A stretch of DNA of 21,699 nucleotides from NCBI GenBank assembly GCA_964638865.1, contig CAZXBG010000062.1, positions 1 through 21,699 on the forward strand, given 5' to 3'. Of this stretch, positions 14,545 through 21,699 are shown in pieces. The position numbers and the translations under genes were made by a program. Each line of letters begins with the position of its first letter. The first letter of the stretch is position 1. This DNA comes from UBA7236 sp964638865. Lineage in GTDB: Bacteria; Bacteroidota; Bacteroidia; Chitinophagales; BACL12. The notes below the pieces were generated by a model. The model did not search any database. It saw nothing but the letters and a program-made list of their open reading frames with translations, and was not told the DNA's origin.

Positions 14545-15582
14545 ATGCAGCATAACAAAAAAGGAACTTTGAAACTGGAAGAAAATTTTTCACTTAAGGC
14601 TTACAATTCTTTTGGAATTGATACTAAGGCTGCATATTTCGGCGAGGTGCAAACCGAATTGGATCTGCAGCACAGTATTGCTGCCGGTTTATTTAAAAAC
14701 AGGTTTCTCATACTTGGAGGAGGAACTAATATGCTGTTCACACAACATTTTCCTGGTGTGGTATTGCATAATAACTTAAAGGGTATTACGGTTGTTTCAG
14801 AAAACGATAGATTTGTTTTGATTCGCGCTGCAGGTGGTGAATTGTGGCATGACCTCGTTGAATATTGTGTGAACAACAATTTGGGGGGTATCGAAAATCT
14901 ATCCCTAATTCCCGGAACCGTGGGTGCTTCTCCCATCCAAAATATCGGCGCTTACGGAGTTGAACTAAAGGATGTATTTTATTCCCTCGAGGCAACAGAT
15001 ATTTTGACGGGAGAAATTAAATTGTTTAATTTCAACGATTGTAAATTCGCATACAGGAACAGTGTATTTAAAAATACGTTGAAGGGAAAGTTTTTTATTA
15101 ATGCAGTAACATTCCAATTAAATAAAGATCCAATAATCAATATTACCTATGGAGCTATTAAGGATGTTTTGCAAATAAATGGAATCTCCTCGCCCGGAAT
15201 TAAAGAAGTATCGGATGCTGTCATCAGCATCCGAAAAAGCAAATTACCTGATCCTGCCCTTTTGGGAAATGCCGGAAGTTTTTTTAAAAATCCTGAAATA
15301 GAAATAAATAAATACGAACTGCTTAAACTTGAATTTCCAGGTATACCTTTCTTTTTAGTGGCTCCCGAGCTGGTAAAAGTTCCTGCAGGCTGGCTTATCG
15401 AACAATGCGGTTGGAAAGGTAAACGTGTTGGAAATACGGGGGCACATAAAGACCAGGCATTGGTTTTGGTTAATTATGGCAACGCAACAGGAGAAGAAAT
15501 TTATGCTCTTGCGCTGGAAATAAAACGTTCGGTGAAAAATAAATTTAATATTGATATCGATCCCGAAGTAAATATTATTTAG
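14545..15582 (+). CDS. murB: UDP-N-acetylenolpyruvoylglucosamine reductase MurB
   Basis: MurB reduces UDP-GlcNAc-enolpyruvate to UDP-MurNAc with NADPH and FAD, a cytosolic step of peptidoglycan synthesis. The protein opens with the type I FAD-domain line FSLKAYNSFGIDTKA, then LGGGTNMLF and the flavin loop SLIPGTVGASPIQNIGAYG. Catalytic candidates are Arg171 (YRNSVFK), Ser245 (GNAGSFFKNP) and a Glu at 317 or 318 (NATGEEIYAL), numbered from the ATG at 14545. Length (345 aa) is that of a type I MurB. An in-frame TTG at 14530 would add five residues (MEPAN); I chose the ATG because it is the stronger codon and neither has a ribosome binding site. The stop is 11 bp from the convergent SDR gene. 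It stands alone, away from other mur genes. Confidence 0.95.
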   Translation: MQHNKKGTLKLEENFSLKAYNSFGIDTKAAYFGEVQTELDLQHSIAAGLFKNRFLILGGGTNMLFTQHFPGVVLHNNLKGITVVSENDRFVLIRAAGGELWHDLVEYCVNNNLGGIENLSLIPGTVGASPIQNIGAYGVELKDVFYSLEATDILTGEIKLFNFNDCKFAYRNSVFKNTLKGKFFINAVTFQLNKDPIINITYGAIKDVLQINGISSPGIKEVSDAVISIRKSKLPDPALLGNAGSFFKNPEIEINKYELLKLEFPGIPFFLVAPELVKVPAGWLIEQCGWKGKRVGNTGAHKDQALVLVNYGNATGEEIYALALEIKRSVKNKFNIDIDPEVNII

Positions 15583-15593
15583 TAAAAAAAATA

Positions 15594-16460
15594 TTATTTT
15601 TTCTTCCGCATCATTTCCATCATATCCCATAATTGTGTGGGAACTTTTTCTAACATATTAAATTCACCTGCACCTTTTAACCATTCACCGCCATCAATAG
15701 TAATTACTTCGCCATTTACAAATCCTGCATAATCAGAAATTAAATAGGCCGCAATATTTGCGAGTTCCTGATGATCACCCAATCTGCCAACCGGTATTTT
15801 TTTTGTGAGATCAAATTCTTCTTTCAAATCCGGAGGTAATAATCTGCTCCATGCACCTTCCGTTGGAAAAGGCCCGGGTGCAATTGCATTTAATCGTATT
15901 CCGTATTTTCCCCATTCCACGGCAAGACTTCTCGTAAGTGCCAATACACCTGCTTTTGCGCATGCACTCGGCACCACATATCCCGAACCTGTCCATGCAT
16001 AAGTAGTAACTATGCTCATTACATTTCCTTTTATTTTATTTTCTATCCAGTATTTTCCTAATACAAGTGTGCAATTATAACTTCCTTTTAAAACAATATC
16101 TACAACAGTATCGAAAGCTCTGTTCGATAAACGTTCTGTAGGCGAAATAAAATTGCCCGCTGCATTATTAACCAATACATCAACCTGCCCGAATTTTTCT
16201 ATCGATAATTTTAATACATTTTCCACCTCCTCATAAATGCGCACATCGCAGGCAACTGCAAAACAATTTCCTTTAGTGGATGCACTTAATTCGGTGGCTG
16301 TTTTTTCCAACACCTCTATTTTTCTGCTGGTAATTACTACATTGGCTCCTAACTGTAAAAAGTAGGTCGACATACTTTTACCTAATCCCGTTCCGCCTCC
16401 GGTAACTATTACCGTTTTACCCTGTAAAGCCCCATCACGTAACATTGGTTGATTATACAT
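15594..16460 (-). CDS. 2,4-dienoyl-CoA reductase-like short-chain dehydrogenase
   Basis: This 288-residue SDR has the NADP-binding glycine motif TGGGTGLG (20-27) and NNAAG (98-102). The usual SDR catalytic YxxxK is altered: the Tyr position is S165 and K169 is kept, while Y154 sits 15 residues before the Lys in TTYAWTGSG. That arrangement, plus NFISPTERLS (103-112) and PGPFPTEGAWSRL, is that of mitochondrial-type 2,4-dienoyl-CoA reductase (DECR1), which uses NADPH to reduce 2,4-dienoyl-CoA to a 3-enoyl-CoA in beta-oxidation of unsaturated fatty acids. So I call that enzyme rather than a generic ketoreductase. It is convergent with murB. Upstream is a repeat, then a thioesterase gene on the other strand, which also handles acyl-CoA. 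Confidence 0.9.
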   Translation of the reverse strand: MYNQPMLRDGALQGKTVIVTGGGTGLGKSMSTYFLQLGANVVITSRKIEVLEKTATELSASTKGNCFAVACDVRIYEEVENVLKLSIEKFGQVDVLVNNAAGNFISPTERLSNRAFDTVVDIVLKGSYNCTLVLGKYWIENKIKGNVMSIVTTYAWTGSGYVVPSACAKAGVLALTRSLAVEWGKYGIRLNAIAPGPFPTEGAWSRLLPPDLKEEFDLTKKIPVGRLGDHQELANIAAYLISDYAGFVNGEVITIDGGEWLKGAGEFNMLEKVPTQLWDMMEMMRKKK

Positions 16461-16504
16461 TGTTTTTATTTTTTGTAAATATAAACAGAAATTTATCTTT
16501 GTTT

Positions 16505-16612
16505 TGGGCGTGCCCCGAAGGGTCGGGCTTTACGCTACAAGTCCTCGCTCTCCCGATAAAAATCGGGATCGCTGTGGGCTTTCCGCTACAATCCCTCACG
16601 CGTTTACGCCAA
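16505..16612. repeat. Compact extragenic repeat with hairpins and internal direct repeat
   Basis: It begins TGGGCGTGCCCCGAAGGGTC. Within it a 24-bp unit, GGGCTTTACGCTACAAGTCC plus TCGC (16525-16548), recurs with four differences at 16576-16599. Between them TCCCGAT-AAAA-ATCGGGA (16551-16568) is a perfect 7-bp hairpin. This GGGC...CCCGAT...ATCGGG block is GC-rich in AT-rich DNA and is of a type widespread in Bacteroidota intergenic regions. It lies between divergent genes (SDR and thioesterase) and so is not a terminator for either. Confidence 0.7.
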
Positions 16613-16682
16613 AAAATTTTACTACAAAATAAATATTTATTTTCCCCTTTTTTTCTCACCTTTAGGTTCTCAATAAATATCA

Positions 16683-17102
16683 ATGCATACCATTAAAGTA
16701 CGCGGATTTCACTGCGATATGTTCGGACACGTAAATAATGCGCGTTACCTCGAATTTTTAGAGGAAGCTCGTTGGGAATGGTTAAACAAATTGGGCCCTT
16801 TCGATTTTTTTGAAAGAAAAAAGTTGAGTTTTGTGGTTGTCAACATCAATATCAATTATAAAAGACCATCCATTTTAAACGATGAATTAAGGGTGGATGT
16901 GGTAATAAAAAATATTGGAAATAAAAGTGCAACAATACATCAAAACATCACTAGAATTTCAGATAATAAATTAGTTGCCGATGCCGATGTTACATTTGCC
17001 CTGGTAGATAATGTTACAGGTAAAGCTGTTGAGTTGGATGAAGAAATTAAAGAAAAATTGATAATGGAGAACAACGGCCTCACAGGTTTTCAAAACCTGT
17101 GA
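16683..17102 (+). CDS. Acyl-CoA thioesterase, 4HBT hotdog family
   Basis: A 139-residue YbgC/4-hydroxybenzoyl-CoA-thioesterase-like protein. The active-site line is F9-HC-D12-MFGHVNNARYLEFLEEAR, with D12 the catalytic candidate and H16/N18 the usual following residues; the hotdog strands (FVVVNININYKRP and VRV-type repeats) follow. Such enzymes hydrolyse short or medium acyl-CoA or related thioesters. The last codons (LTGFQNL) and the TGA stop fall inside a perfect palindrome, so the native C-terminus may have been altered by repeat insertion. It is divergent from the DECR-like SDR, 222 bp away, suggesting a shared fatty-acyl context; that link is inference. Confidence 0.9.
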   Translation: MHTIKVRGFHCDMFGHVNNARYLEFLEEARWEWLNKLGPFDFFERKKLSFVVVNININYKRPSILNDELRVDVVIKNIGNKSATIHQNITRISDNKLVADADVTFALVDNVTGKAVELDEEIKEKLIMENNGLTGFQNL

Positions 17103-17104
17103 GG
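17078..17104. repeat. Perfect 27-bp palindrome overlapping the thioesterase stop
   Basis: The arms CCTCACAGGTTTT (17078-17090) and AAAACCTGTGAGG (17092-17104) are exact inverted complements around one C. The stop TGA (17100-17102) is in the right arm. The CCTCACAGGTTTT motif is a familiar extragenic palindrome in Bacteroidota. It may double as a transcription terminator, though no T-run follows. Confidence 0.8.
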
Positions 17105-17216
17105 TCTGTGTAAAACGGAGGAAAAGCCTGAAAGAATATATTCCGATAGTGGAGAAATAACCACTAATCATTATTTAATCTATAAACCGCAAACAGGAAT
17201 ACCTTATTTAATTTAA

Positions 17217-18821
17217 ATGTTAACTCGTTTTTTTTACCTTATTATTTTTCATATATAACCATAGTACTGTTGAGGCCCAAATAAAGTGTGAGTCTTTTAA
17301 ACAAACTAAAACCGGTGAGGAGATCGCAAAATCATTTACCTATTTGGTTGGAGGTAAGTCTGATTTGTGGGGCAACTCTTATTTGGACATTTTTGTAACA
17401 GGTCCAAATGAAATATTTCTGGCAAGTCTTCAGCCGGAAAGTTTGTACCTGGAAAAATACGACGCGCAATCAAATCTAATAACTTCAAAAAGTTTATCCA
17501 TCATCATGAATAAATCAAGATCGTATTATGGTGTGGTGCAACTGGGTGATCATTTGTATATTCTTTATACTGAAAAAGTGAGTAGTGGTGCAGTTGTAAA
17601 AAATACCAAATTATATGCTCAGGAAATTGACAATAAATCTTTGGAATTAAAACCGGATAAAATTGATCTTTTGGGCAGCGATGAAGATATTGAGATTGAA
17701 AAAAATGTGCCGGACTCAGCTTTTGCAGTTAAATCAAAACTATATATTGGATTTTCAGAAAATAAAAAATATTTATCTATCTTGCTTTCACCCCAAACCA
17801 AGGATGACTTTGCAGAGTCAAGTTTTATTTACAAGGTTTTGAATCCTGACCTGACCACTTTATATGAAGGAAACATATTAACTTCTTACAAATCAATTAG
17901 CATCAGAGCACTGAAAACAGGCTTTAGCAATAATGGAGAATTCACGATGGGTATCGGGGTTGAAAAAAAGTATAAAAAGGTGGTGGAGATTATGTAACAC
18001 AAACCATCTATTACACCGGTATTAATAACAAGATCAAATCTGAAGAATTAGAAGATGCCACCGATTATTCAGAGACCTTAAAATTTTTGTTTTTGGATAA
18101 TAAATTATGTGTGGACCTGGTATGGCAAAATTTTGAAGATAAATTATACGTAGATTATAATAAGATATATATTTTCGATTTAAAAACAGGTGAAAAAATT
18201 AAGCATTTTTATAACATGTTATTTGATTACCTACCGGCTGATGAGGCTTCAACTTATGGCAGAGAGTCAAAATATGGATACAATGGTGTTTCAAAGGAAT
18301 TTATATTGTATGCAATTCAAAGCGATAAGGAGGGCAATATCTATTTGTCTTATGTAGATTATTTGCCCATAATAACGGAAGGTATTAATGTAACCAATGT
18401 TAGGAATGTTACTTTAGGTGCCGTTGCATACCTAAAACTGGATGAAAATTATGAAAACATGTGGGCCCACCTTTTTTATTTTACGGATTGGTCTGCTAAT
18501 AAACTGATATTTGAAAATGGTAATATTCATGCCTTTGGCAACAGTTATGAGAAAATAAGTGCTGCTGAGGGCTCTGATTTGAAAGCTATTTATAAATCGC
18601 AAATTGATGCGGCAAACATGGGTGAGGTGTATCGTTATGATATTGCTCTCACAAAAAACGGAACTTTTGAAATTAAAGAATTGATAGGTGATTGTAAAAT
18701 ATCTTTTAAAGAATATGATTGGATGGAAGGAGACTATTTTCCAGAACTTAATTCTTTCATTTATTGCGGTGGTCCCGAAGGAAAAAATCAACCGAGTTGC
18801 ATTTTCATATTTGGGTTTTAA
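17217..18821 (+). pseudogene. Exported protein of unknown function, broken by two frameshifts
   Basis: Three frames join into one protein of about 534 residues. ATG 17217 begins MLTRFF; after a T8 tract (17228-17235) this frame stops at once, but dropping one T gives MLTRFFTLLFFIYNHSTVEA, a signal peptide ending EAQ, followed by IKCESFKQTK. That second frame runs to TAA 17995-17997. Near its end an A5 run (17974-17978) shifts it; adding one A continues KKYKK into GGGDYVTQTIYY and on to TAA 18819-18821. Both breaks are at homopolymers, and both flanks keep protein-like sequence, so a recent pseudogene or sequencing error is likeliest. The mature part is beta-rich with no domain I recognise; runs such as YNKIYIFDLKTGEKIKHF suggest a beta-propeller. 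There is no type IX tail and no lipobox. Without repair, the parts would be 217 and 244 codons. Confidence 0.75.
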
Positions 18822-18832
18822 ATTCTCAATTC

Positions 18833-20119
18833 TCAACTGTTGCTCAACATATTTATATAAAGTTCGCTGTAATCCTTCCATGTCCATTTCAGGCCATCCC
18901 ATGGGGCTTCATACGCATAGGTAAAATATAAATTTAAATAAACAAAAAATGCCATTATTAATAAGGTGCCATACTTCAGAACCAGGTTTTTTTTGCGAAT
19001 TATATTGTCAAATATAAATGCGAGAGGAAATATCATAAAACCATAAAAATCTACATAGCACCTATGCCCAAAGCAGCCGCCAAACCACCAGGTCCACCAG
19101 CTTGCAAATAAAAAGGTAGCGATTACAAGAATAATCAAAATGGGCCTAGCATTTTGTACATTTTTTCTCCACATAAGCAGCAGCCCGAAAACAAAAAACA
19201 AAGCTAAAGGTGTATAAATGAACCAACCGTTCCACACACCAAAAAGCACCTTCCCTATTTTTGGGTCTTTCCAATATATAAAACCTTCACCGGTGTAAGA
19301 ATACATTAACCACTTTCCGGATATATAAAACCAGTAAATACTTTGTGGTAACAGCACAATAAAAATTGCAGCGATTATCACCAATAAATTTTTTGCATTA
19401 AAAATGTATTTCTTCATGCGATCCCGCAACGAAGTCCATGAAGTAATGTTGTACATTAATGGATATAATATGATCAGAATATTTGTCGGCCTGCTCAATG
19501 TTATAAATACAAATAATAATGTATATAAAAAAAGATGTTTCCATTTATTTGAATTTAAAAATACCGGTGTATAATAAATAAATAAGGAAATAAGAAAAAA
19601 GGTGAAAACATGCGCAGATCCCGGTGCACCGATAGTATAATAATACAAGTTTGTTCCCGCAAAGAGCATTAAAACCACTGCGGTACTTGTTAGGTAAGAA
19701 TAAGTTCTTCTTAATATTCTGAACAACAAAAGCAAACCGAACAGCAAATAAAATGCTGCAGCCATCATAATCCCTATACGATAAGGAATTGAAAATCCAT
19801 CCTGTGGATAGTTAAACTTTGGTGCTAAAATATGTGCAGTCAGAAAGAATGGAAGCTGAAGTAGCGCAACTCCATACGTGTATTTTGTAAATATTTTTTC
19901 CGTTCCCGGATAGGCTTCATATTGTTGTTTTGTTTGAACGGGAACATTTTCGAATCCATCATAAATAAATATTGCAGGTAAATACATGTAATAACCTTCT
20001 GAATCAGAAAAAATTACACCATAATATCGCTTTTCAAGGTAGTTAAAAGAAAAATAAATTGTCAGGAATGACAATATTAAAAATGGCAGATAGTTTTTAA
20101 TCAATTTTTTCAAAATCAC
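18833..20119 (-). CDS. Polytopic membrane protein, GT-C glycosyltransferase-like
   Basis: A 428-residue protein with about ten membrane helices. The first helix (about 10-30) is followed by a periplasmic loop carrying D39-S-E41 (VIFSDSEGYYMYLPA), the place and form of the catalytic acidic motif in GT-C enzymes such as the PMT/ArnT/GT39 group. Other conserved-looking spots are GAPGSAHVFTFF, LSRPTN, and a WWTWWFGGCFGHRCY line in a late loop. GT-C enzymes move sugars from lipid-linked donors to proteins or glycans at the outer face of the inner membrane. No TPR or other C-terminal domain is present. It ends 11 bp from the convergent frameshifted gene and lies 48 bp after the aminotransferase, possibly in one transcript. 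Substrate is unknown; a related DUF membrane protein is possible. Confidence 0.7.
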   Translation of the reverse strand: MILKKLIKNYLPFLILSFLTIYFSFNYLEKRYYGVIFSDSEGYYMYLPAIFIYDGFENVPVQTKQQYEAYPGTEKIFTKYTYGVALLQLPFFLTAHILAPKFNYPQDGFSIPYRIGIMMAAAFYLLFGLLLLFRILRRTYSYLTSTAVVLMLFAGTNLYYYTIGAPGSAHVFTFFLISLFIYYTPVFLNSNKWKHLFLYTLLFVFITLSRPTNILIILYPLMYNITSWTSLRDRMKKYIFNAKNLLVIIAAIFIVLLPQSIYWFYISGKWLMYSYTGEGFIYWKDPKIGKVLFGVWNGWFIYTPLALFFVFGLLLMWRKNVQNARPILIILVIATFLFASWWTWWFGGCFGHRCYVDFYGFMIFPLAFIFDNIIRKKNLVLKYGTLLIMAFFVYLNLYFTYAYEAPWDGLKWTWKDYSELYINMLSNS

Positions 20120-20167
20120 CGGAATGATCTGAAGATTAATAATTAATATTCCTTATGTAATTAAAAT

Positions 20168-21457
20168 TCAGAATTTCAATCTGTTTAAAGCTTTTTCCAA
20201 ACTTGCCATACAGGCACTCACATCTTCCATTTTTGTAGTGCCAACACTCAATCGGAACCAAGGACTTTCTTTTTCACTTCCGAATGCGTAAAATGGCACC
20301 ATAGCCACCCCGGCTTCATCTATTAAATAAGCTGCAACTTCCGCCATTGTATTTATAGTTCGCCCCTCCTGAGTTTCTGCACCTCTGAGGTCAATGCGCA
20401 CTGTTAAATAAATGGCAGCTTGTGGTGATATACATTCCACAGGGTAGTTTTTATCCTGCAATTTTTTAAATCCATTGTAAAAACCGTCAAGGCGTTGCTG
20501 GATTTTGTTTTTATAATCTAACAAAAATTGATGCACAATTTCATCCTTCATTAAAAAATTTGCTGTCGCAACCTGCTCAGGTTTGGGGCTCCATGCTCCA
20601 ATATGCGATAAAATACTTTTCATTTTATCAATAATAGGTTTAGGGCCGAAACCCCAACCTACACGAATTCCGGTTGCGGAAAATGCTTTACTTATACCAT
20701 CAATATAAATTACATATTGTCGTAATTCCGGCCGTAATGAAACCGGATCATAATGTTTTGTTTCTCCATAGGTGAGGGTCCAATATAATTGGTCGTATAA
20801 AATATAAAGAGGTTTTTCATCAGATCCTCTGCGATTATTTTCTGCAATTACCAGATCGCAGATATCCTCAAGATCATTTTTTTCAAAAGTTGTCCCGGTT
20901 GGATTTAAAGGGGAACACAATGCAATTAAAGTTGCATCTTGAACATGTGGAGCAATTTCTGCAGCAGTCGGCATAAAATTATTTTCTGCTGTGGTTATAA
21001 CTTCTATTTTTTCACAGGAACTTAAGTGTGTATAGTGATTATTATTCCAACTGGGTATTGGATATAATACCTTATCTCCCGGATCCAATAAAGTTAAATA
21101 CGTTGCATATATCAAAGGTCTTCCTCCGCCTGCAATTAGAAATTCATCGAGACCATAATCTAAACCTTGATTTTTTTTAATAAAATGTTGTGCTGCTATT
21201 CTTAATTTTTCAATGCCATTTGCCGCGGGATAATTCGTTTCATTGTTTCTATAGGCATTTATGATCTCCTCCTCCATTTCTTTTGGTATGGGAAAAATTT
21301 TGGGGTCAAAATCGCCAATTGTCATATTGAATATCTTCTCGCCGGTTTTCATACGGTTCTGAATTTCTGCTGCCAATTTTATAATCTCGCTCCCTATAAG
21401 GTTTTCAGCCATTTGTGAAACCTTCAACTTTTTTTGTGTAGCCATTGTCTCCCCCAT
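20168..21457 (-). CDS. PLP-dependent class I/II aminotransferase
   Basis: A 429-residue cytosolic enzyme of fold type I. Visible motifs are the NYPAANGIEKLR substrate-side helix, AGGGRPLIYATYLTLLDPGD, SPLNPTGTTF (N185 for the PLP O3' contact), YDQLYW, and the PLP lysine K257 in DGISKAFSATGIRVGWGFG. The C-terminal domain ends with FRLSVGTTKMEDVSACM, where the Arg binds the substrate carboxylate. Family members include aspartate and aromatic aminotransferases; the exact amino acid cannot be told. Two starts are close: ATG 21457 (MGETMATQKK) and ATG 21445 (MATQKK). A GGGGGAG just 3 bp before the second could act as a weak binding site, and the -7 element upstream fits a leaderless start at the first. 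Upstream is a tandem repeat. Confidence 0.92.
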   Translation of the reverse strand: MGETMATQKKLKVSQMAENLIGSEIIKLAAEIQNRMKTGEKIFNMTIGDFDPKIFPIPKEMEEEIINAYRNNETNYPAANGIEKLRIAAQHFIKKNQGLDYGLDEFLIAGGGRPLIYATYLTLLDPGDKVLYPIPSWNNNHYTHLSSCEKIEVITTAENNFMPTAAEIAPHVQDATLIALCSPLNPTGTTFEKNDLEDICDLVIAENNRRGSDEKPLYILYDQLYWTLTYGETKHYDPVSLRPELRQYVIYIDGISKAFSATGIRVGWGFGPKPIIDKMKSILSHIGAWSPKPEQVATANFLMKDEIVHQFLLDYKNKIQQRLDGFYNGFKKLQDKNYPVECISPQAAIYLTVRIDLRGAETQEGRTINTMAEVAAYLIDEAGVAMVPFYAFGSEKESPWFRLSVGTTKMEDVSACMASLEKALNRLKF

Positions 21458-21462
21458 AAATG

Positions 21463-21470
21463 CAAATTAA
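21463..21470 (-). promoter_or_regulatory. -7 promoter element of the aminotransferase gene
   Basis: On the - strand the bases read TTAATTTG, seven of eight matching TAnnTTTG. They lie 5 bp before the distal ATG. Transcription would then begin about at the start codon, or with a 12-nt leader if the second ATG (21445) is used. Confidence 0.4.
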
Positions 21471-21564
21471 ACTTTTTTTTTCCAAAATGTGCTCACAGCA
21501 GGTAAAAAATTTAGTGGACAAATTAAGCTCTACTCCACAAATGGTCCCCTTACCGCACCTCCCA

Positions 21565-21699
21565 CCTTCCCGGCAGCCTCTTGTTTGATTGATTCGAATT
21601 TAAAAATACCTTCCCGTACCTTCCCGCCTTTCCGCCTTCCCGGCAACTTCTTGTTTAATTAATTCGAATTAAAAAAATCTTCCCGTACCTTCCCGCCTT
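21565..21699 (+). repeat. 70-bp tandem repeat running off the window
   Basis: Unit 1 (21565-21634) begins CCTTCCCGGCAGCCTCTTG; unit 2 (21635-21699) begins CCTTCCCGGCAACTTCTTG and is cut by the window end. Each unit has an AT-rich middle (GATTGATTCGAATTTAAAAA or AATTAATTCGAATTAAAAAA) and a pyrimidine-rich end (CTTCCCGTACCTTCCCGCC). About seven bases differ over the shared 65. The array has no unique spacers, so it is not a CRISPR array. Confidence 0.75.

Noticed and set aside
14601..14936. 111-codon - strand frame opposite murB
   Set aside because: murB in the other frame is unambiguous with full motifs; this frame has none.
16453..16696. Frames of 76-83 codons in both directions over the extragenic repeat
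   Set aside because: They are translations of a structured repeat; no start signal or product is credible.
17970..17997. Programmed -1 frameshift at the A5 run
   Set aside because: There is no proper heptamer slippery site and no clear downstream stem; the second break at T8 makes error or decay simpler.
18432..18902. 156-codon - strand frame across the end of the frameshifted exported gene
   Set aside because: It overlaps two better-supported genes and shows no domain or signal peptide.
21565..21699. Tandem units considered as a CRISPR array
   Set aside because: Adjacent units are near-identical over their full length, so there are no unique spacers.

Overview
The window reads as chromosomal DNA of a Bacteroidota bacterium. 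The evidence is a protein with a type IX secretion (Por) sorting tail, a CcoN-CcoO fusion cytochrome oxidase with a one-heme CcoP, YD-repeat/Rhs tails of the DDE(I/V)xGNGN type, AT-rich genes with almost no Shine-Dalgarno signals, TAnnTTTG-like -7 promoter elements, and several GC-rich extragenic repeats of the sort common in that phylum. The sequence alone does not fix genus or family. No rRNA, tRNA, CRISPR array, transposase, integrase or replication origin is visible.

Layout. (1) 1-2127 is an accessory patch. It holds the 3' end of an Rhs/YD-repeat gene on the + strand, broken by an in-frame TAA. Facing it on the - strand are an orphan Rhs tail joined to an OmpA-like C-terminal domain and a small lipoprotein gene just downstream of that. 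(2) 2128-2781 is non-coding. It carries a large imperfect GC-rich palindrome and, just before the first cco gene, two 6-4-6 inverted repeats that look like tandem Crp/Fnr-family operators. (3) 2782-9084 is a tight + strand cluster for a cbb3-type cytochrome c oxidase: ccoS, ccoNO (fused), ccoQ (57 aa), ccoP, ccoG, ccoH and a TauE/SafE-DsbD-like membrane protein. The copper ATPase gene ccoI, a common partner, is not in the window. (4) 9085-9591 is a repeat-rich spacer: two 113-bp direct repeats inside imperfect terminal inverted repeats.

(5) 9592-12943 (+) holds a Nif3/DUF34 metal protein and a coiled-coil zinc-ribbon protein 3 bp apart, then an exported TPR-like protein. (6) 12950-14458 (-) is a secreted T9SS-sorted protein, divergent from murB (+). 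A 2,4-dienoyl-CoA reductase-like SDR (-) is convergent with murB. (7) A 4HBT thioesterase (+) follows a compact extragenic repeat, and its stop codon lies inside a perfect palindrome. Next is an exported protein gene of about 534 codons broken by two homopolymer frameshifts. (8) 18833-21457 (-) holds a polytopic membrane protein resembling GT-C glycosyltransferases and, upstream of it, a PLP aminotransferase. The window ends inside a 70-bp tandem repeat.

Functionally, the one clear system is the high-affinity terminal oxidase: catalytic core, assembly factors (CcoS, CcoG, CcoH), a probable metal or redox helper, and a plausible oxygen- or redox-responsive operator pair. The rest is mostly housekeeping or secreted-protein genes separated by repeats. 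The most unusual parts are the Rhs/OmpA/lipoprotein patch, the paired operators, and the doubly frameshifted exported gene. None of these can be called a new system from the sequence alone.
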